Shown here piece by piece: positions 45,166 through 56,939 of a stretch of 64,000 nucleotides of DNA (the stretch's first letter is position 1; each line of letters opens with the position of its first letter). The position numbers and the translations under genes are program-made. The stretch comes from Siphonodentalium dalli (taxonomy: Eukaryota; Mollusca; Scaphopoda; Gadilida; Siphonodentaliidae), in contig CP136065.1 in the NCBI GenBank assembly GCA_032622095.1, positions 112,321,195-112,385,194 of the forward strand, written 5' to 3'. The notes under the pieces are model-generated. The model had not been told where the DNA came from and searched no databases. It worked only from the letters and a program-made list of their open reading frames with translations.

Positions 45166-45812
45166 GTCCTTTAGCATCATTCTTTTAATTTTCACTTTTG
45201 TTCATGTTTTCAAGGCATCGATTCTCAGACTGTCTCAAGAACCACACATCTTAGTAAAATGTTCTTGGCCAGTGTACAATCTCCATCGTCACATCACAGA
45301 ACTTATTTTCCTTTGAAAATAGTTTTAAATAGACCAGGTGGTTACGAAGAGCAGAGATATTGCAACTGGTATGGGTATGCTATTTGGGCGTTGGAAAGGT
45401 GATGGTAATCGGCAATCTGCTAGGGCATCTCTTACCATTACTTTTCTAGTGACCCAAATGCAAACCAATCAGAAAATACCAGTTGCAGTTTCTTAATTCC
45501 TCGATGCCATCTACCTCACTTACAACCTGGTATAATTATTTTTTTCAAAACAAACTCCATGACATATGACCGGGATTTTTGTACTGTAGTTTGCAAAGAG
45601 ATTTAGTCCAGTCTCAGTGGTGGGGGGGGGGGGGGGGGGGGGGATAGTGCCGCTGAGATGTAAATTGTGAATCTCAAACTTGATGAACAACTGGTCATGT
45701 TATGTTATTTAAACATCAAGCTATTTGCATGAATTAGATCACAATTATTTAATCTACTATCAAAGTCAGTACCTATAGCCAATTTCCTGCTGATATAGGC
45801 AGTCCTCAATAT
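45166..45812. other. Likely SAP30L 3' UTR and flank; G-run
   Basis: No gene. A G homopolymer of about 23 occurs at about 45620-45642. Polyadenylation signals were not recognised with confidence. Confidence 0.4.
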
Positions 45813-46513
45813 TAATCCCCCGCCAAATGAAAATTTGCGGGGAATATAGTAATGGGTTCCGTCCGTCCGTCTGTCTGTCCAGAATTTGTAAGAGTCATAA
45901 CTTGAACAAATGTAAACGGATTTCAAAGATTTGTGGTATATGAGTTCACCTCACCATTACCTAGAATGAGTTCGCAAGCCAGGTTCGACCGGATATTTTT
46001 ACCAGAGTTATTGGACTTTGTTTATTGTTTTTGTCGAATTTACCAAATAGCAAATAGACGAAGTCACAGGGCTCATTTCCACAAATCTCAACGGGATTTC
46101 AAAGATATTTGGTATATGAGTTCACTTGACGAGTATCTAGAACGAGTTCGCAAACAAGGTCCGGCCGTATATCTTCAGCAGAGTTATTGGACTTACGTCA
46201 CAGGGCTCATTTCCACAAATGTCAACGGATTTCAAAGATTTTTGGTATATGAGTTCACATGACCAGTATCTAGAAGAGTTCGCAAACCAGGTCCGGCCGG
46301 ATATTTTCAGCAGAGTTATTGGACTTTGTTTATTATTTTTGGTGCAAATGGATGACGTTACATGGCTAGTACCTAAAATGAGTTCGCAAGCCAGGCTTTT
46401 TGACAAAATCCCACCTCTTGTTTAGCACATACTGAGAACGCAAACATTATTGAGAATGCACTTCCCCAACTGCACATTTCGGCGGGGGATACCGTCGTCT
46501 GCGACTGCTTGTT
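45813..46513 (-). mobile_element. Hairpin-ended tandem-monomer element (CCCCGCAAATTT family)
   Basis: It starts with the hairpin CCCCCGCC...AAATTTGCGGGG, then GTCCGTCCGTCTGTC. About three monomers of about 125 bp contain GATTTCAAAGATATTTGGTA, TATGAGTTCAC, GAACGAGTTCGCAAAC and CAGAGTTATTGGACTT, then CCACCTCTTGTTTAG. A second GGCGGGGGATACC stretch lies at the far end. The layout is like the 33680 family. Confidence 0.65.
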
Positions 46514-47146
46514 ACCATGGCAATAAGCAATGATGTAGTAAATACTGTGGCATTCAATCTGGGCCAACACCTTAAATTTAAACAAGGTAGCAAGGAGTAC
46601 TCACTTGGTAGAGTAACAGAGATTGATCAAACCAAATTTTTGCTTCAACATATTCAGTTAGAATGTAGATATCTGAGCATTTATTACAACTCGGACCATA
46701 TTCCTCAATTTCAGAAACGTTTTGAGCCAATTCACTTCATTGCTTGATACTGCTATCAATTGTAACAAAAAAGCTGCTCAATTTAAACCTTCATATCATA
46801 AATTATTTATTAAAAAATTACTTGACATTTATCAGTCCAGGAAATGTGTCATGGCAAAAAGCAATGCCGTGGGAAATGCCATGGCAACATGTGGATTCTA
46901 TAATGCCAAACCATTAAATTTGCCATGAGACATTTTTCTTAATTTCGAGGGGTGCAATTATTGACTTCAGTCATGGCATCTTGTCTGAAAAAAATTAATT
47001 GACAAGCAATTATAAGTCAGTGCAAGCTATTGATACCATAAATTTATTTCCATTTCAAGGAATCAATTCCTCAATACAGTCCATGGGGTACTGTGACTGA
47101 TAAGGACTAATTATTTGTTTCCAATTTAATAATGATCTTACAATTT
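46514..47146. other. No gene or repeat recognised
   Basis: Short unsupported reading frames only; a short ATGGCAA-ATGCCATGG palindromic patch lies near 46860. Confidence 0.4.
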
Positions 47147-47150
47147 TTAA

Positions 47151-47589
47151 CCCTTTCAGTGCCAGGTCCGATTTTTGTATCAACCCATATACCCTGTGCC
47201 AATGCATTCTCTTATATATGCGAGTCGACCATAGGTCGCCTCGCATATATAAGAATGCATTGGCCTGACAATTTTTCATCATTTGTTATTATTTTTTACA
47301 ATTTTTTACAATTTTAATAATTTTTTCTTATATTCTTTAACAGACTTATTTTGTAGGTTTAGTGCCAGGGAATCTTACGTTTTTCATGGGCATCAAAATT
47401 ATTACTATGAATACTTGGTGATAGTTTTGAGTTATAACATGCCCCTAAGGTTTTATCCAGTTTGTTTTTAAATTCGCTTTAGCATGCTTAAGCATACCCA
47501 AAAAGAATTCAACCCAAAACAATCTTAAAAAAAAAAAAATTAAGACCGTAAATTAGGGCCGATGAGATCGGCCCCTGGCACTGAAAGGG
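47151..47589. mobile_element. TTAA-flanked MITE (CCCTTTCAGTGCC subtype) with one hairpin
   Basis: TTAA at 47147-47150 and 47590-47593; ends CCCTTTCAGTGCCAG and CTGGCACTGAAAGGG. A single hairpin (about 47200-47264) has the CGACC/GGTCG loop stem. The same TIR type without any hairpin occurs at 61185-62821. Confidence 0.85.
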
Positions 47590-47593
47590 TTAA

Positions 47594-48383
47594 TTCAATG
47601 GATTATGAATTCACTGTTTTCAAATTACAGTTTTGTTCTTAGGTTGCGATATCATTTGAATTTCAGCAGTTGTCCTCTCTTGAGGGGCCCTCATCCGTAG
47701 CTGACAGTAGCAGTTGACACAACACTGTTCTTATTTGCATCATTATGCATGTATTTATTTGTTCAATTATGGCACACAGAGTGCAGTGCTGGACACCAAT
47801 AAAATTATGTTATCATTAACTCTGGTGCAGTGTTATTCTTATAAGCCCATAAACAGTTGTATTATATGAATGGGTTATCTGTCTGTGTATATCTGTATGA
47901 TAACTTTAGTACTGTTTATGTCTTTGTCTATTTGTGGCCTTGAAAATTTATGATTGTTAATTTTTGCATAGACAATTAGACCATTTCTCTGAAGACTTAA
48001 TGTTCAAAAAGACAAATGTAGTTTTCAAATTAGTATGTAGGTTGTCCCTACAAAAAACACAAGTTGAGGTTGAATTTCAGTCCCGCTCACCAATTTTTAC
48101 CACCTGTTCTCTATAAAACTAACCATTTGATGGTTTCTGGGTTATAATGTTGGTTTAGAGAGAAGCATCGTTTTTATATTTAAGCTAGCCCCCCCATATA
48201 AACAAATCTGAGTCATGGTCCCTAAAGATCACTGCATACATATTTGAGACAAATGGGTTTTACTGTTCCAGAAGAGGTGTTCAAATATTTACACTCACAC
48301 ATGCATCCACGCCGTAGATCCTGATGGAGAACATTGGTTGGTTGAAATCATATCATGTGACGTCATGCACAGGCCCAGACTTG
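47594..48383. other. Flanking DNA with old monomer-like traces
   Basis: Phrases at 47880-48250 (GATAACTTTAGT, TTAGTATGTAGGTTGTCCC, CCAATTTTTACCACC, GAGTCATGGTCCC) look like a decayed relative of the 43957 monomers. No gene. Confidence 0.4.
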
Positions 48384-50620
48384 TTTTTAGCTCAACTTTA
48401 CTTTGTAAAGTTTGAGCTATTGCCATGGCTTTGTCGTCCGTGTTTCGTCAACAATTTCCTTTAGCATGGGCTACAGGTTGTACCTTTGGTCGGATCATTA
48501 TGAAATTTGTCATGGCTGTTGACATGTAGATGGGAACGAGTCATTTTGGGGTCATTTGGCAAAAAAACATGGCCGCCAGCGGCCATCGTGGATTTCAAAA
48601 TTCAATCCATTAGCACGAGCTACAGGTTGTACTGCTCATCATGAAATTTGTCATGGATGTTAATATTGACATGTAGATGGGAACGAGTCATTTTGGGGTC
48701 GTTCGGCCAAAAAACATGGCCGCCAGCAGCCATCTTGGATTTTACTCTTTGTATGACTAAATTCTTTAGCACGGGCTACAGGTCGTAGCTTTGGTCTGAT
48801 CATCATGAAATTTGTCAAGGATGTTAATATTGACATAGATGGGAACGAGTCATTTTGGGGTCATTCGGCCAAAAAACATGGCCGCCAGCAGCCATCTTGG
48901 ATTTTACTCTTTGTATGACTAAATCCTTTGGCACGGCTGTTGACATTGACATGTAGATGGGAACGAGTCATTTTGGGGTCATTCGGCAAAAAAATATGGC
49001 CACCAGTAGCCATCTTGGATTTCAAAATTCAATTCATTAGCACGGGCTACAGGTCGTACTGTTCGTCTGATCATCATGAAATTTGTCATGGATGTTAATA
49101 TTGACATGTAGATGGGTAGTCCTAAGTCTTCTCGTACTAAAACCAGCTATGATATTGGGATGGAGATGCTGGTATTTAGTCCGAGATCGCACCCTATGCC
49201 TTCTTATGACACGAGTTAAGCGTTAATGACCCGCTCAAATAAAACCACAATTATATGAAATAAAATATCACAATTGCGACAATATACGCAGAAGACATGC
49301 TATTTGATCTGAAACCCACATCAGTTGTGAATTGAAAGCGGTAATTTAATGTGAAAAGAGACAATTACCGCACTGTTTACAATTTTTTTTAAGTATGCGA
49401 ACTCAGTTGACCTCGCGAACTGTGTTCGGCATTTTCCGTTGTAAATATTCCGTAGATTTTCGACTTACCATGCAAATTACGATGAATTCTCCATTGTAAT
49501 CGTAATTATGTGCGTCAATAAATAAAAAATAAATAGATTAAGTAAACATTGAAGATATAAATGTAATACATTAAATAAATTACGGGAATTACAACCCTCT
49601 CAAAGTTTAAAACAGTGTAAACACAACGAGCATTAGAATAAATATGGCGCTACATTTCACCAACATTTGGTGGACTTCCGCGAAATTAAGATATATACTA
49701 AGCGAACAGAGCAATATACTGCTCTTGTTAGGCACACACAAAATCAAACAAAATTTGTATAAATTTTGAACGTTACGTTTGAAAAGTCCCACTAAAACAG
49801 AAGAACTATATTCCGAAACTGTGATTCGGTTCTCTGATTATTTTATCAACACAAAAGTTAAAATGCACATGGACGAAAATCACACACATGGCAAGTCAGA
49901 CACAAGAGTTCTAATTTGCTCCAATTTTGACAAGTTGCTTGCAAAAATTGTCAACAAAACTACCGTTCTGATCCTCCATTATGTCATTAAGTTTTTAGTG
50001 CGGGAATTGTTCTCAAAGCACATAGGAAACTGGACTTTGGGGCGATCGATTTTCGCCATTTTGTTCGGAAAACCCCGCGCTATATATAGAAACGGAAACT
50101 GGTATACCCAAAACAAACTCCGGATTATGCCGAAGTTATTCGGACCACTTCGGCTTTCAGTTAAAACGTAAACAAACAGAGAAAAAAAGCGATGTTTGTG
50201 GCAATCAACCGGAATATTCTATGCGTAATTTAACATTAAAGTTAGATTATTATACACCATTATGACTATAAGATGTCACTCTTTCCGATGTATATAGCAC
50301 CATGTATTGATTTGCTAGGTAAATCGAGTAAAATACATAACAAATACCCGCCACAAACCTTGGGCGTAAGTCGTGTCATAAGAGACCATACGGGACGATC
50401 TCGGACTAAATACCAGCATCTCCATCCCAATATCTTAGCTGGTTTTAGTACGAGAAGACCAGCATCTCCATCCCAATAACTTAGCTGGTTTTAGTACGAG
50501 AAGACTTGGACTAGTAGATGGGAACAAGTAATTTTGGGGTCGTTCGGCCAAAAAACATATCCGCCAGCAGCCATCTTGGATTTTACTCTTTGCATGACAA
50601 AATCCTTTGGCACGGGCCCC
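48384..50620 (+). repeat. GAGCTCAA family element, plus orientation, split by the MULE at 49117
   Basis: It starts with the hairpin TTTAGCTCAACTTTAC/GTAAAGTTTGAGCT, then GTCGTCCGTGTTTCGTC. Four or more monomers of about 110-180 bp carry ATGAAATTTGTCATGG, GACATGTAGATGGGAACGAG and CATGGCCGCCAGC. The MULE 49117-50513 interrupts a monomer and is flanked by GTAGATGGG; sequence resumes at 50514-50620. Confidence 0.78.
49117..50513. mobile_element. Mutator-like (MULE) non-autonomous element, copy 2, TSD GTAGATGGG
   Basis: It starts TAGTCCTAAGTCTTCTCG and ends CGAGAAGACTTGGACTA, with a perfect 9-bp duplication GTAGATGGG (49108-49116, 50514-50522). Collinear with copy 1 at 13124-14473. The right TIR contains an extra tandem copy of about 50 bp (CCAGCATCTCCATCCCAATA twice, near 50410 and 50459). 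No transposase is encoded. Confidence 0.9.
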
Positions 50621-50659
50621 ATTTGGTTCACTTTTCAATATAGTGTGGTCGTGGGAGTG

Positions 50660-51642
50660 TTGAACCCGGAAGAAATTAGATACAAGCTGATGTTGGTGTC
50701 ATTCGACACGGAAAAACACCAGGAACAACATATCAAAAATCCGCTGATGGGAGAATTCAGGATCCAAGGTGTCTGTTACTGGATTCACACTAACTTGAAA
50801 TATACACAAACAATGCTTAGTCGTAAACCATATCTGTAGAATGTCTTTCCCAAAATGGTCGCCAAAATGGACAAAATCGAATGAAATTTACATTTTGTGC
50901 AAAATTGAATAGCTGGTCCTATACAAGTGAACAAACTCTCGAATTATACGAGAAAGAAAGATTGCAGAGTATAAGAGCAACTTTTGATTAGAGATGTACA
51001 AATTCTCTCTCATTTATCTCATGAGAGAGGAAGCAAAATCAGGGTGTTATGAAACGGTTAAATCTGGATTTTCGGGCACCCAGAAACGGAAAAATAATGC
51101 AGTTGTTTCTGTACTGCTTATCTTGAATTGTGTGATATGTGTAATTAAACACCTAAATGGGATTTTGTAGGGATGTATTGATTCTGTGATCTTTTTCTTG
51201 AAGCAGACATATTTGTACTCGGAGCAGTCTCACGAATGTGTCCGATCATCATTTATTTTTATATCTACAGCAAAAAACCTTACTGGGTAAAATCTGTAGA
51301 CCCTATTGTCCACGTCTCAAAATAGTAGCTTAACCGCATCACCACGTTTACTCCTTCTCCCTAATGTTCCACATATCTGCTGCACATTGAACCACAACTA
51401 ACAATATTGCGTGAATGTTCAACATTGAAATAACATCTTAAATGATGAACACCTCATATTTAGCACGATTAAGTGGGTGGTAATGGTAAGATATATTCAA
51501 ACAAAAATATACTGAAAACTTATAGTGTGCATTGCATGGCAGCATACCCAAAGTGAATTTTTGCGGATTTTGTATGTTGTTCCTGAGTCTTTTCAGCGTC
51601 GAATGACACCAAAATCAGCTGGTATCCAATTTCTTCCGGGTT
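50660..51642. mobile_element. TIR element of about 980 bp, ends of about 95 bp
   Basis: The left end TTGAACCCGGAAGAAATTAG, with AGCTGATGTTGGTGTCATTC and GGAACAACATA following, is mirrored at the right end, which finishes CTTCCGGGTTGA. Inverted similarity continues for about 95 bp. The target duplication is unclear and no transposase was recognised. Confidence 0.65.
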
Positions 51643-52316
51643 GATCCCCAAATTCTGCTTCAATAACCACATTAATGTTCTGATCCCCAAGGATCAACAA
51701 AGTGTTATATTACTGCTATGTATTACAAGTAACTCAAGTGAGTATTTGATGTCAGTGTTTTCCGTGCGCTTTTGGGAACATATAATAATATCATTAACTT
51801 CAAACACAAATTTGTTTTTATATATTTTATTTATTTTTATTGTTTCACCAGTTTTCATCACTTTAATAAAATCTTAAAGAGAAATTTATATTATTATTTC
51901 TATAATTTTAATTAATAATAACTAGTCAAGAAGAATATGGTTCAAATGTTAAGTATAAGCTAAACTTAACAAAGATAAAATATTGAACAATGACAATGCA
52001 AATAGTTTGTGATGCGAATGAGACAAAAGATAGTTCTCTATGGTAAGTGGACAAACCGCTGGAGAAATTTCATGTTAGTTAGATCTGTTCTGAATATGTT
52101 GCTTGTACCTAAAAAGCTTGTTTTTTGGAGAAAAATACAATATGAAGTTGTGTGTATTATCACAGGCACTATCAGATCTTTTTAAATCGACTCAAATATG
52201 TTATTTTATGAAATTATATAGAATAAGCACTGTTTAAACTAGAACATATGAGAAGTTAAGATACAAGTCTTTAAAGGCTCACATAAATTCTGATTATTTC
52301 AATATATATAGAGTCA
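51643..52316. other. No gene or repeat recognised
   Basis: AT-rich sequence with a hydrophobic 78-codon chance frame at 51641-51877 that has no supporting context. Confidence 0.4.
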
Positions 52317-52320
52317 TTAA

Positions 52321-52745
52321 CCCTTTACCCAACAAAACGGCCAAAAACGCCCAAATAAAGCTTCAACAGCCTAAAATATCTTCGGTCTGTCTCAATAAAA
52401 CCATACAAATATGGATATCATTGGAACCGGTTCATTGACTACATTGTGATGGTTACAGTTATGCCCTGTGCCAATGCATTCTCTTATATATGCGAGTCTA
52501 CCATAGGTCGCCTCGCATATATAAGAGAATGCATTGGCCTAAAAAAAATTCTTTTTTTTAACACTTTTTACCATTTTTTCTTACATTCTTTAACAATTTT
52601 ATAATTTGTTTCTACATTCTTGGACAATTTTATCATTTTTAATGTGTTAAGCCAATGCATTCTCTTATATATGCGAGGCGACTTATGGTCGACTCGCATA
52701 TATAAGAGAATGCATTGGCACAGGGCCGTTCTGTTGGGTAAAGGG
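52321..52745. mobile_element. TTAA-flanked MITE with two hairpins, copy 2 of the CCCTTTACCC subtype
   Basis: TTAA at 52317-52320 and 52746-52749; ends CCCTTTACCCAACA and TGTTGGGTAAAGGG. Inverted relative to the 16336 copy, with hairpins at about 52471-52539 and 52651-52719. Unique parts (CCGAAGATATTTTAGGCTG on one strand) are shared with copy 1. Confidence 0.88.
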
Positions 52746-52749
52746 TTAA

Positions 52750-53624
52750 GGAGGAGGTCAAGTGACCAATTTTGAATGGACATTTCATGCAAATCTCAGC
52801 AGAATAAGTTACTGAGTTGCAAATATTGCTGGGCATGACTTTGTGCGGTATTGAAAACAATACATATTTATCTGGCGGGTCGGCTTGGAATATATTCCAT
52901 TAGACAGTTGGTGTATTTTATTTTTTTATTTTATTCTGATTTTTTTAAACTAGGTCAAGTGTTGTAATTCCAGTTAAAAATTCTCAAAAATTAATTTATA
53001 GCAAAAATTGACAATTTACCAATTGCAGGCGCCAGTTAAATGTTATGTCTGTTTAATGATATGGCTGCTTTAGTGCCCAAACAACTGCTTCATATATAAC
53101 TTTTGCTGCGGAGATTTGCATGGAAATCCCCATTCAAAATTGATCTCTTGACCTCCCCCTTAATATTCCGTTTTGCTGAGGATCTCTACAATAAAATGGG
53201 AGCAAAAATATTTAATTTTCACTAAGATAGGGTACTTCTGTGGCCCAGAAGTGTCCACCAAGTGAAAGAAAATAGCTCTGAAATTTCCCTGTTTCTCCCA
53301 GAATACATTGCATGTCCGTCAAATGCTTTGAGAATGTGCTATTACACTTTGTACAGAACCTCTCCAAACGAACCTTGGTATTTCAACAATAAAACATAAT
53401 ATTAACATTTTTCTCGACTGAATAACTTTGATAGATCTTCGTTTTTACAGCTTTGTTCTTCCAAGATGTGGAATATGATATATAATGTAATTTGGTGTTC
53501 AAAACATAAAAGTGGGCATGATTTGATGCACAAAAAAAAAATTAATTAACAACTCTCTCATTTTATTCATGGTAGGTTTTGATTCAAAGTGTAGAAAACA
53601 TTGGGTGTATTATATATGTAAATT
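52750..53624. other. No gene recognised
   Basis: A short inverted motif, GGAGGTCAAGTGACCAATTT at 52750 versus TTGATCTCTTGACCTCC at about 53140, hints at an old TIR element of about 410 bp. Otherwise nothing. Confidence 0.4.
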
Positions 53625-53866
53625 ATAATTCTGGTGCAGCATTAAAGACCCTGTGCCAGTGCATTATCTTATATATATGAGTCTCCCATAGGGAGCCTCG
53701 CATATATAAGAGAATGCACTGGCTTACAAGATCAAGGTAAATATTGTTAGGCCAATGTATTCTCTTATATATGCAAGGTGCCCTATGGGTGACTCACATA
53801 TATAAGAGAATGCATTGGCATAGGGTTTTCGAAAAAATTCAGGAAGCACCAGTCATCAAAGGGTTA
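53625..53866. mobile_element. Hairpin MITE with lost left TIR
   Basis: Twin hairpins (about 53656-53723, 53752-53819) of the CTCCC/GGGAG subtype and the right part TTCAGGAAGCACCAGTC...AAAGGG, followed by TTAT in place of TTAA, match the 32212 and 54406 elements. The left terminus is not recognisable. Confidence 0.7.
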
Positions 53867-54405
53867 TGTAACAGTGATGTGCCAAGCTGACTACAAAATG
53901 AGAATTGAAAAAAAGTATCTGCTTTGGTGAGAAAAAATAGACTCTGGATTTAAGTACATATTCAGATGAGTTGATTGCTCCATCCCACCAATTATATAAT
54001 GAAAATATGTTTTTATGAACTTCACACCTACTAGTATAGTGGCAGAATCCACCTAAAAATGTTTTGGCCAACAGCACATAAAATCATTTCATCTCAATCA
54101 AGACATTGTTGAGAAAATCTTAATCAGAATCAGTTGATATTGATCACAACAAACAAAACAATTGTGTACTTTTACAAAGAAACATAACTCTTGCTATAAA
54201 TTTCACCACTACAGCTGTCTATTGTGGGAGTGAGGTATCAGCCCAAAATGTTATGAATCCATCCATAATGGCTTAATTTATAACCATATATAGACGTGCG
54301 GCTGCCAACATCACCGAATACAGATCTTGTCAAGTTATTTAACAACTCCAACTTAATCTTTAACACTTTTGTTACAAAATACTCATTCACAAGTAGTTCC
54401 CTTAA

Positions 54406-54619
54406 ACCTTCCATGACGGGAGCTGCAGCATTAAAAATATGGTGCCAGACCCATAGAGAGCCTCGCATATATAAGAGAATGCAATGGCAAGGTAAATATT
54501 GTTAGGCCAATGTATTCTCTTATATATGCGAGGCTCCCTATGGGAGTCTCATATATATAAGAGAATTTGCATTGGCACAGGGTTTTCGCAAAATTTCAGG
54601 AAGCTCTAGTCACAAAGGG
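54406..54619. mobile_element. TTAA-flanked hairpin MITE, first hairpin half deleted
   Basis: TTAA at 54402-54405 and 54620-54623. The left end ACCTTCCATGACGG is degenerate and the right end is CACAAAGGG. The first hairpin has lost its left arm (only CTCGCATATATAAGAGAATG remains); the second (about 54513-54581) is intact, with loop stem CTCCC/GGGAG. It shows how the palindromes decay by arm loss. Confidence 0.75.
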
Positions 54620-54623
54620 TTAA

Positions 54624-56935
54624 AGAAATGTTCAGAAAATATGTTCAACAAACGGACAGTTCCAACCTTGTCAAACTATTGATAACTCAATTTTAATCTT
54701 TAGGTAATCCAAAACGAGAAATATCATAAATGACACAATTGAAAGATATTAGTTGAAACTGGAGGAATGGAACACTTACTGCATCTTAAAATTTTCACAA
54801 AAGCTCAAGATTCAAGGGAAAAAATAAATAACTGGGCGGAGTTTAAAAAGAAGACACTCAACATATGTAAAAATATATACATGTTAACAATGAAACAATA
54901 AACATTCAAAAAAATAATACGCAAATGCAGATTTTGATTTTCACAAGGATGAGATTAAGTTCTAACACATGATTTGAAATGCATGAAAAGAAATTGAGCA
55001 TCGTAGAAAATTAGAATGTATGTGAACCATCAACACATCAACAAACAAAAAATAATAAGTAATGATTATTGAATAAGTGAGTTATTAATAATAAAAAACT
55101 CTTTATATTTTTTGTCCAAAATACAAACAGTGTTTATTACTCTCAGTCAAAAGTTTTGTTTTTAGTTATTAGTGATCAAAACATGATGGCGACATTATAT
55201 AATGAGACAAGAAAAAACAACTCATGCTCTGACATGATATAGCAAATACCAGTCTTGAAATAGCATCCTAATTCACACATTAAACTGCTGAGCAAGTAAA
55301 ATATTTCCCGGTTTCTGATTTGCTAATGCATGTTTTGCTAAGGTGAGCTCTGTGGGTAAAGAAAGATTTGTTTTCCATAATATGGGTTCTCTTGTTAGCA
55401 ATATATTGTATGTAAAACGGGGTATACCATGCACCAACAGCATCCTAATTATTGAGTATGATGGATATTGAAGTTTAATTGCCATGGGATATGTCATATG
55501 GGTTAATTAATAATATTCTGAGATCCATTTGGGAAGAGAAAAGTGTGCATACCATCTAAGGGTTCATTAGGCCAAACAAAATTAATGTAATGTTTCTCAG
55601 ATACCTGACCCCTCATAAAAATATGGCCCGATGCACTGCCCGATGGGTACTTTTTATGGCGCACTGAAAATAAAATTTATAAATCATCCAGCCGTTTGAC
55701 AATGGACATAAATTTATCTAGGCACGTGCAGCGTGACGTGCTTCTAGAGTGTGTTGATTTTCAGTTGATAAGTCGGCATTTAGTGATAAATTACTTTATA
55801 TAATATTTTATTGATTTTTTATTTGAAAAGACTCAAGCGGAGTGAAATTTACTAGTTAGTCCGCCATTCCAATTTGAGTCACATCAACCTTTAGAACTAG
55901 TCTTGAGAGGCAATATTTGGTGTGCAAAAATGAATAAATACAATAAGTAGACATTTAATAGAGGAGCGTTGATGGTATTATTCTAAAGAGAAATATTTTT
56001 GCTGAATCCAAACATGTTGATTAGATACCACTGCTTGGATATGATTAGATACCACTGCTTGGATAAATCAACTAAATCGGTAATTTTCCATGCGATAATA
56101 AATGGGGTGAATTCCTATTGTTTCCCTTGTCTCTTGCATACAACCATGACGTATAGCAGACACGTATATATAGATGGTGCTGAAGGGTAGTGCGGGGTGG
56201 GGTTTGGCATCGGCCACGAAACAAGCGCCTGTGGATAAGGCAAAAGTGAACAGCATACGAATTTAATAAGGACAACATGCAAAATCTTTTAAAGGAAACA
56301 ATGAAGTTACCAATATTCAATATTATTTACAACAGTTACTCATCATATATGGGGAGGAATGCTTTCATTATGCTGGGCAATGAAATTTGAATGGGCAATG
56401 AATGGAATGATCGGACGTAATTACGCTAGGCTCTGCTCACTACTCCTATGGCCGAGGTGGTGTAACTGCGGGCCTATTGTAATGTGACGTTACTTTCCCC
56501 TCAAAGTTCAAGTGTCAAGGTTGTTCTAAAATTAGGTATTTCGCTTGTTCGATAAAAGACAAAATTCTCGTTAGGTTCATTGTGAATATCAGATATTTTT
56601 GCTCATTTGGTTAAGTCTTCGTCTGTTGGACATGCCCAATGAGGGTTTTGTCAAATTTCCTCAATAACAAATTTTTTATTTTCAGTTGTAACTATGCTGT
56701 TTTTAGATTACTCGGTCACCAAAAATCATTCCATTCAATTTTGCCCAGAATAAATTACCCTTTCCACACTAGCGTAATGTTCAGGCTGAGATTTTTCAAT
56801 GAGATGTAATTATATAGAATACTTTCCATTTTATGATATGATTTCACAGAATAGACAAATTTGTGCCGATTACAAAATACACATCGCTGTGTGATTTATA
56901 TGTATGTGATTTGGTCCCAAATAGTAAAAAACGGG
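54624..56935. other. Intergenic, no gene recognised
   Basis: A 24-bp direct repeat, GATTAGATACCACTGCTTGG, occurs twice at about 56020-56065. No coding frame with recognisable content. Confidence 0.45.
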
Positions 56936-56939
56936 TTAA

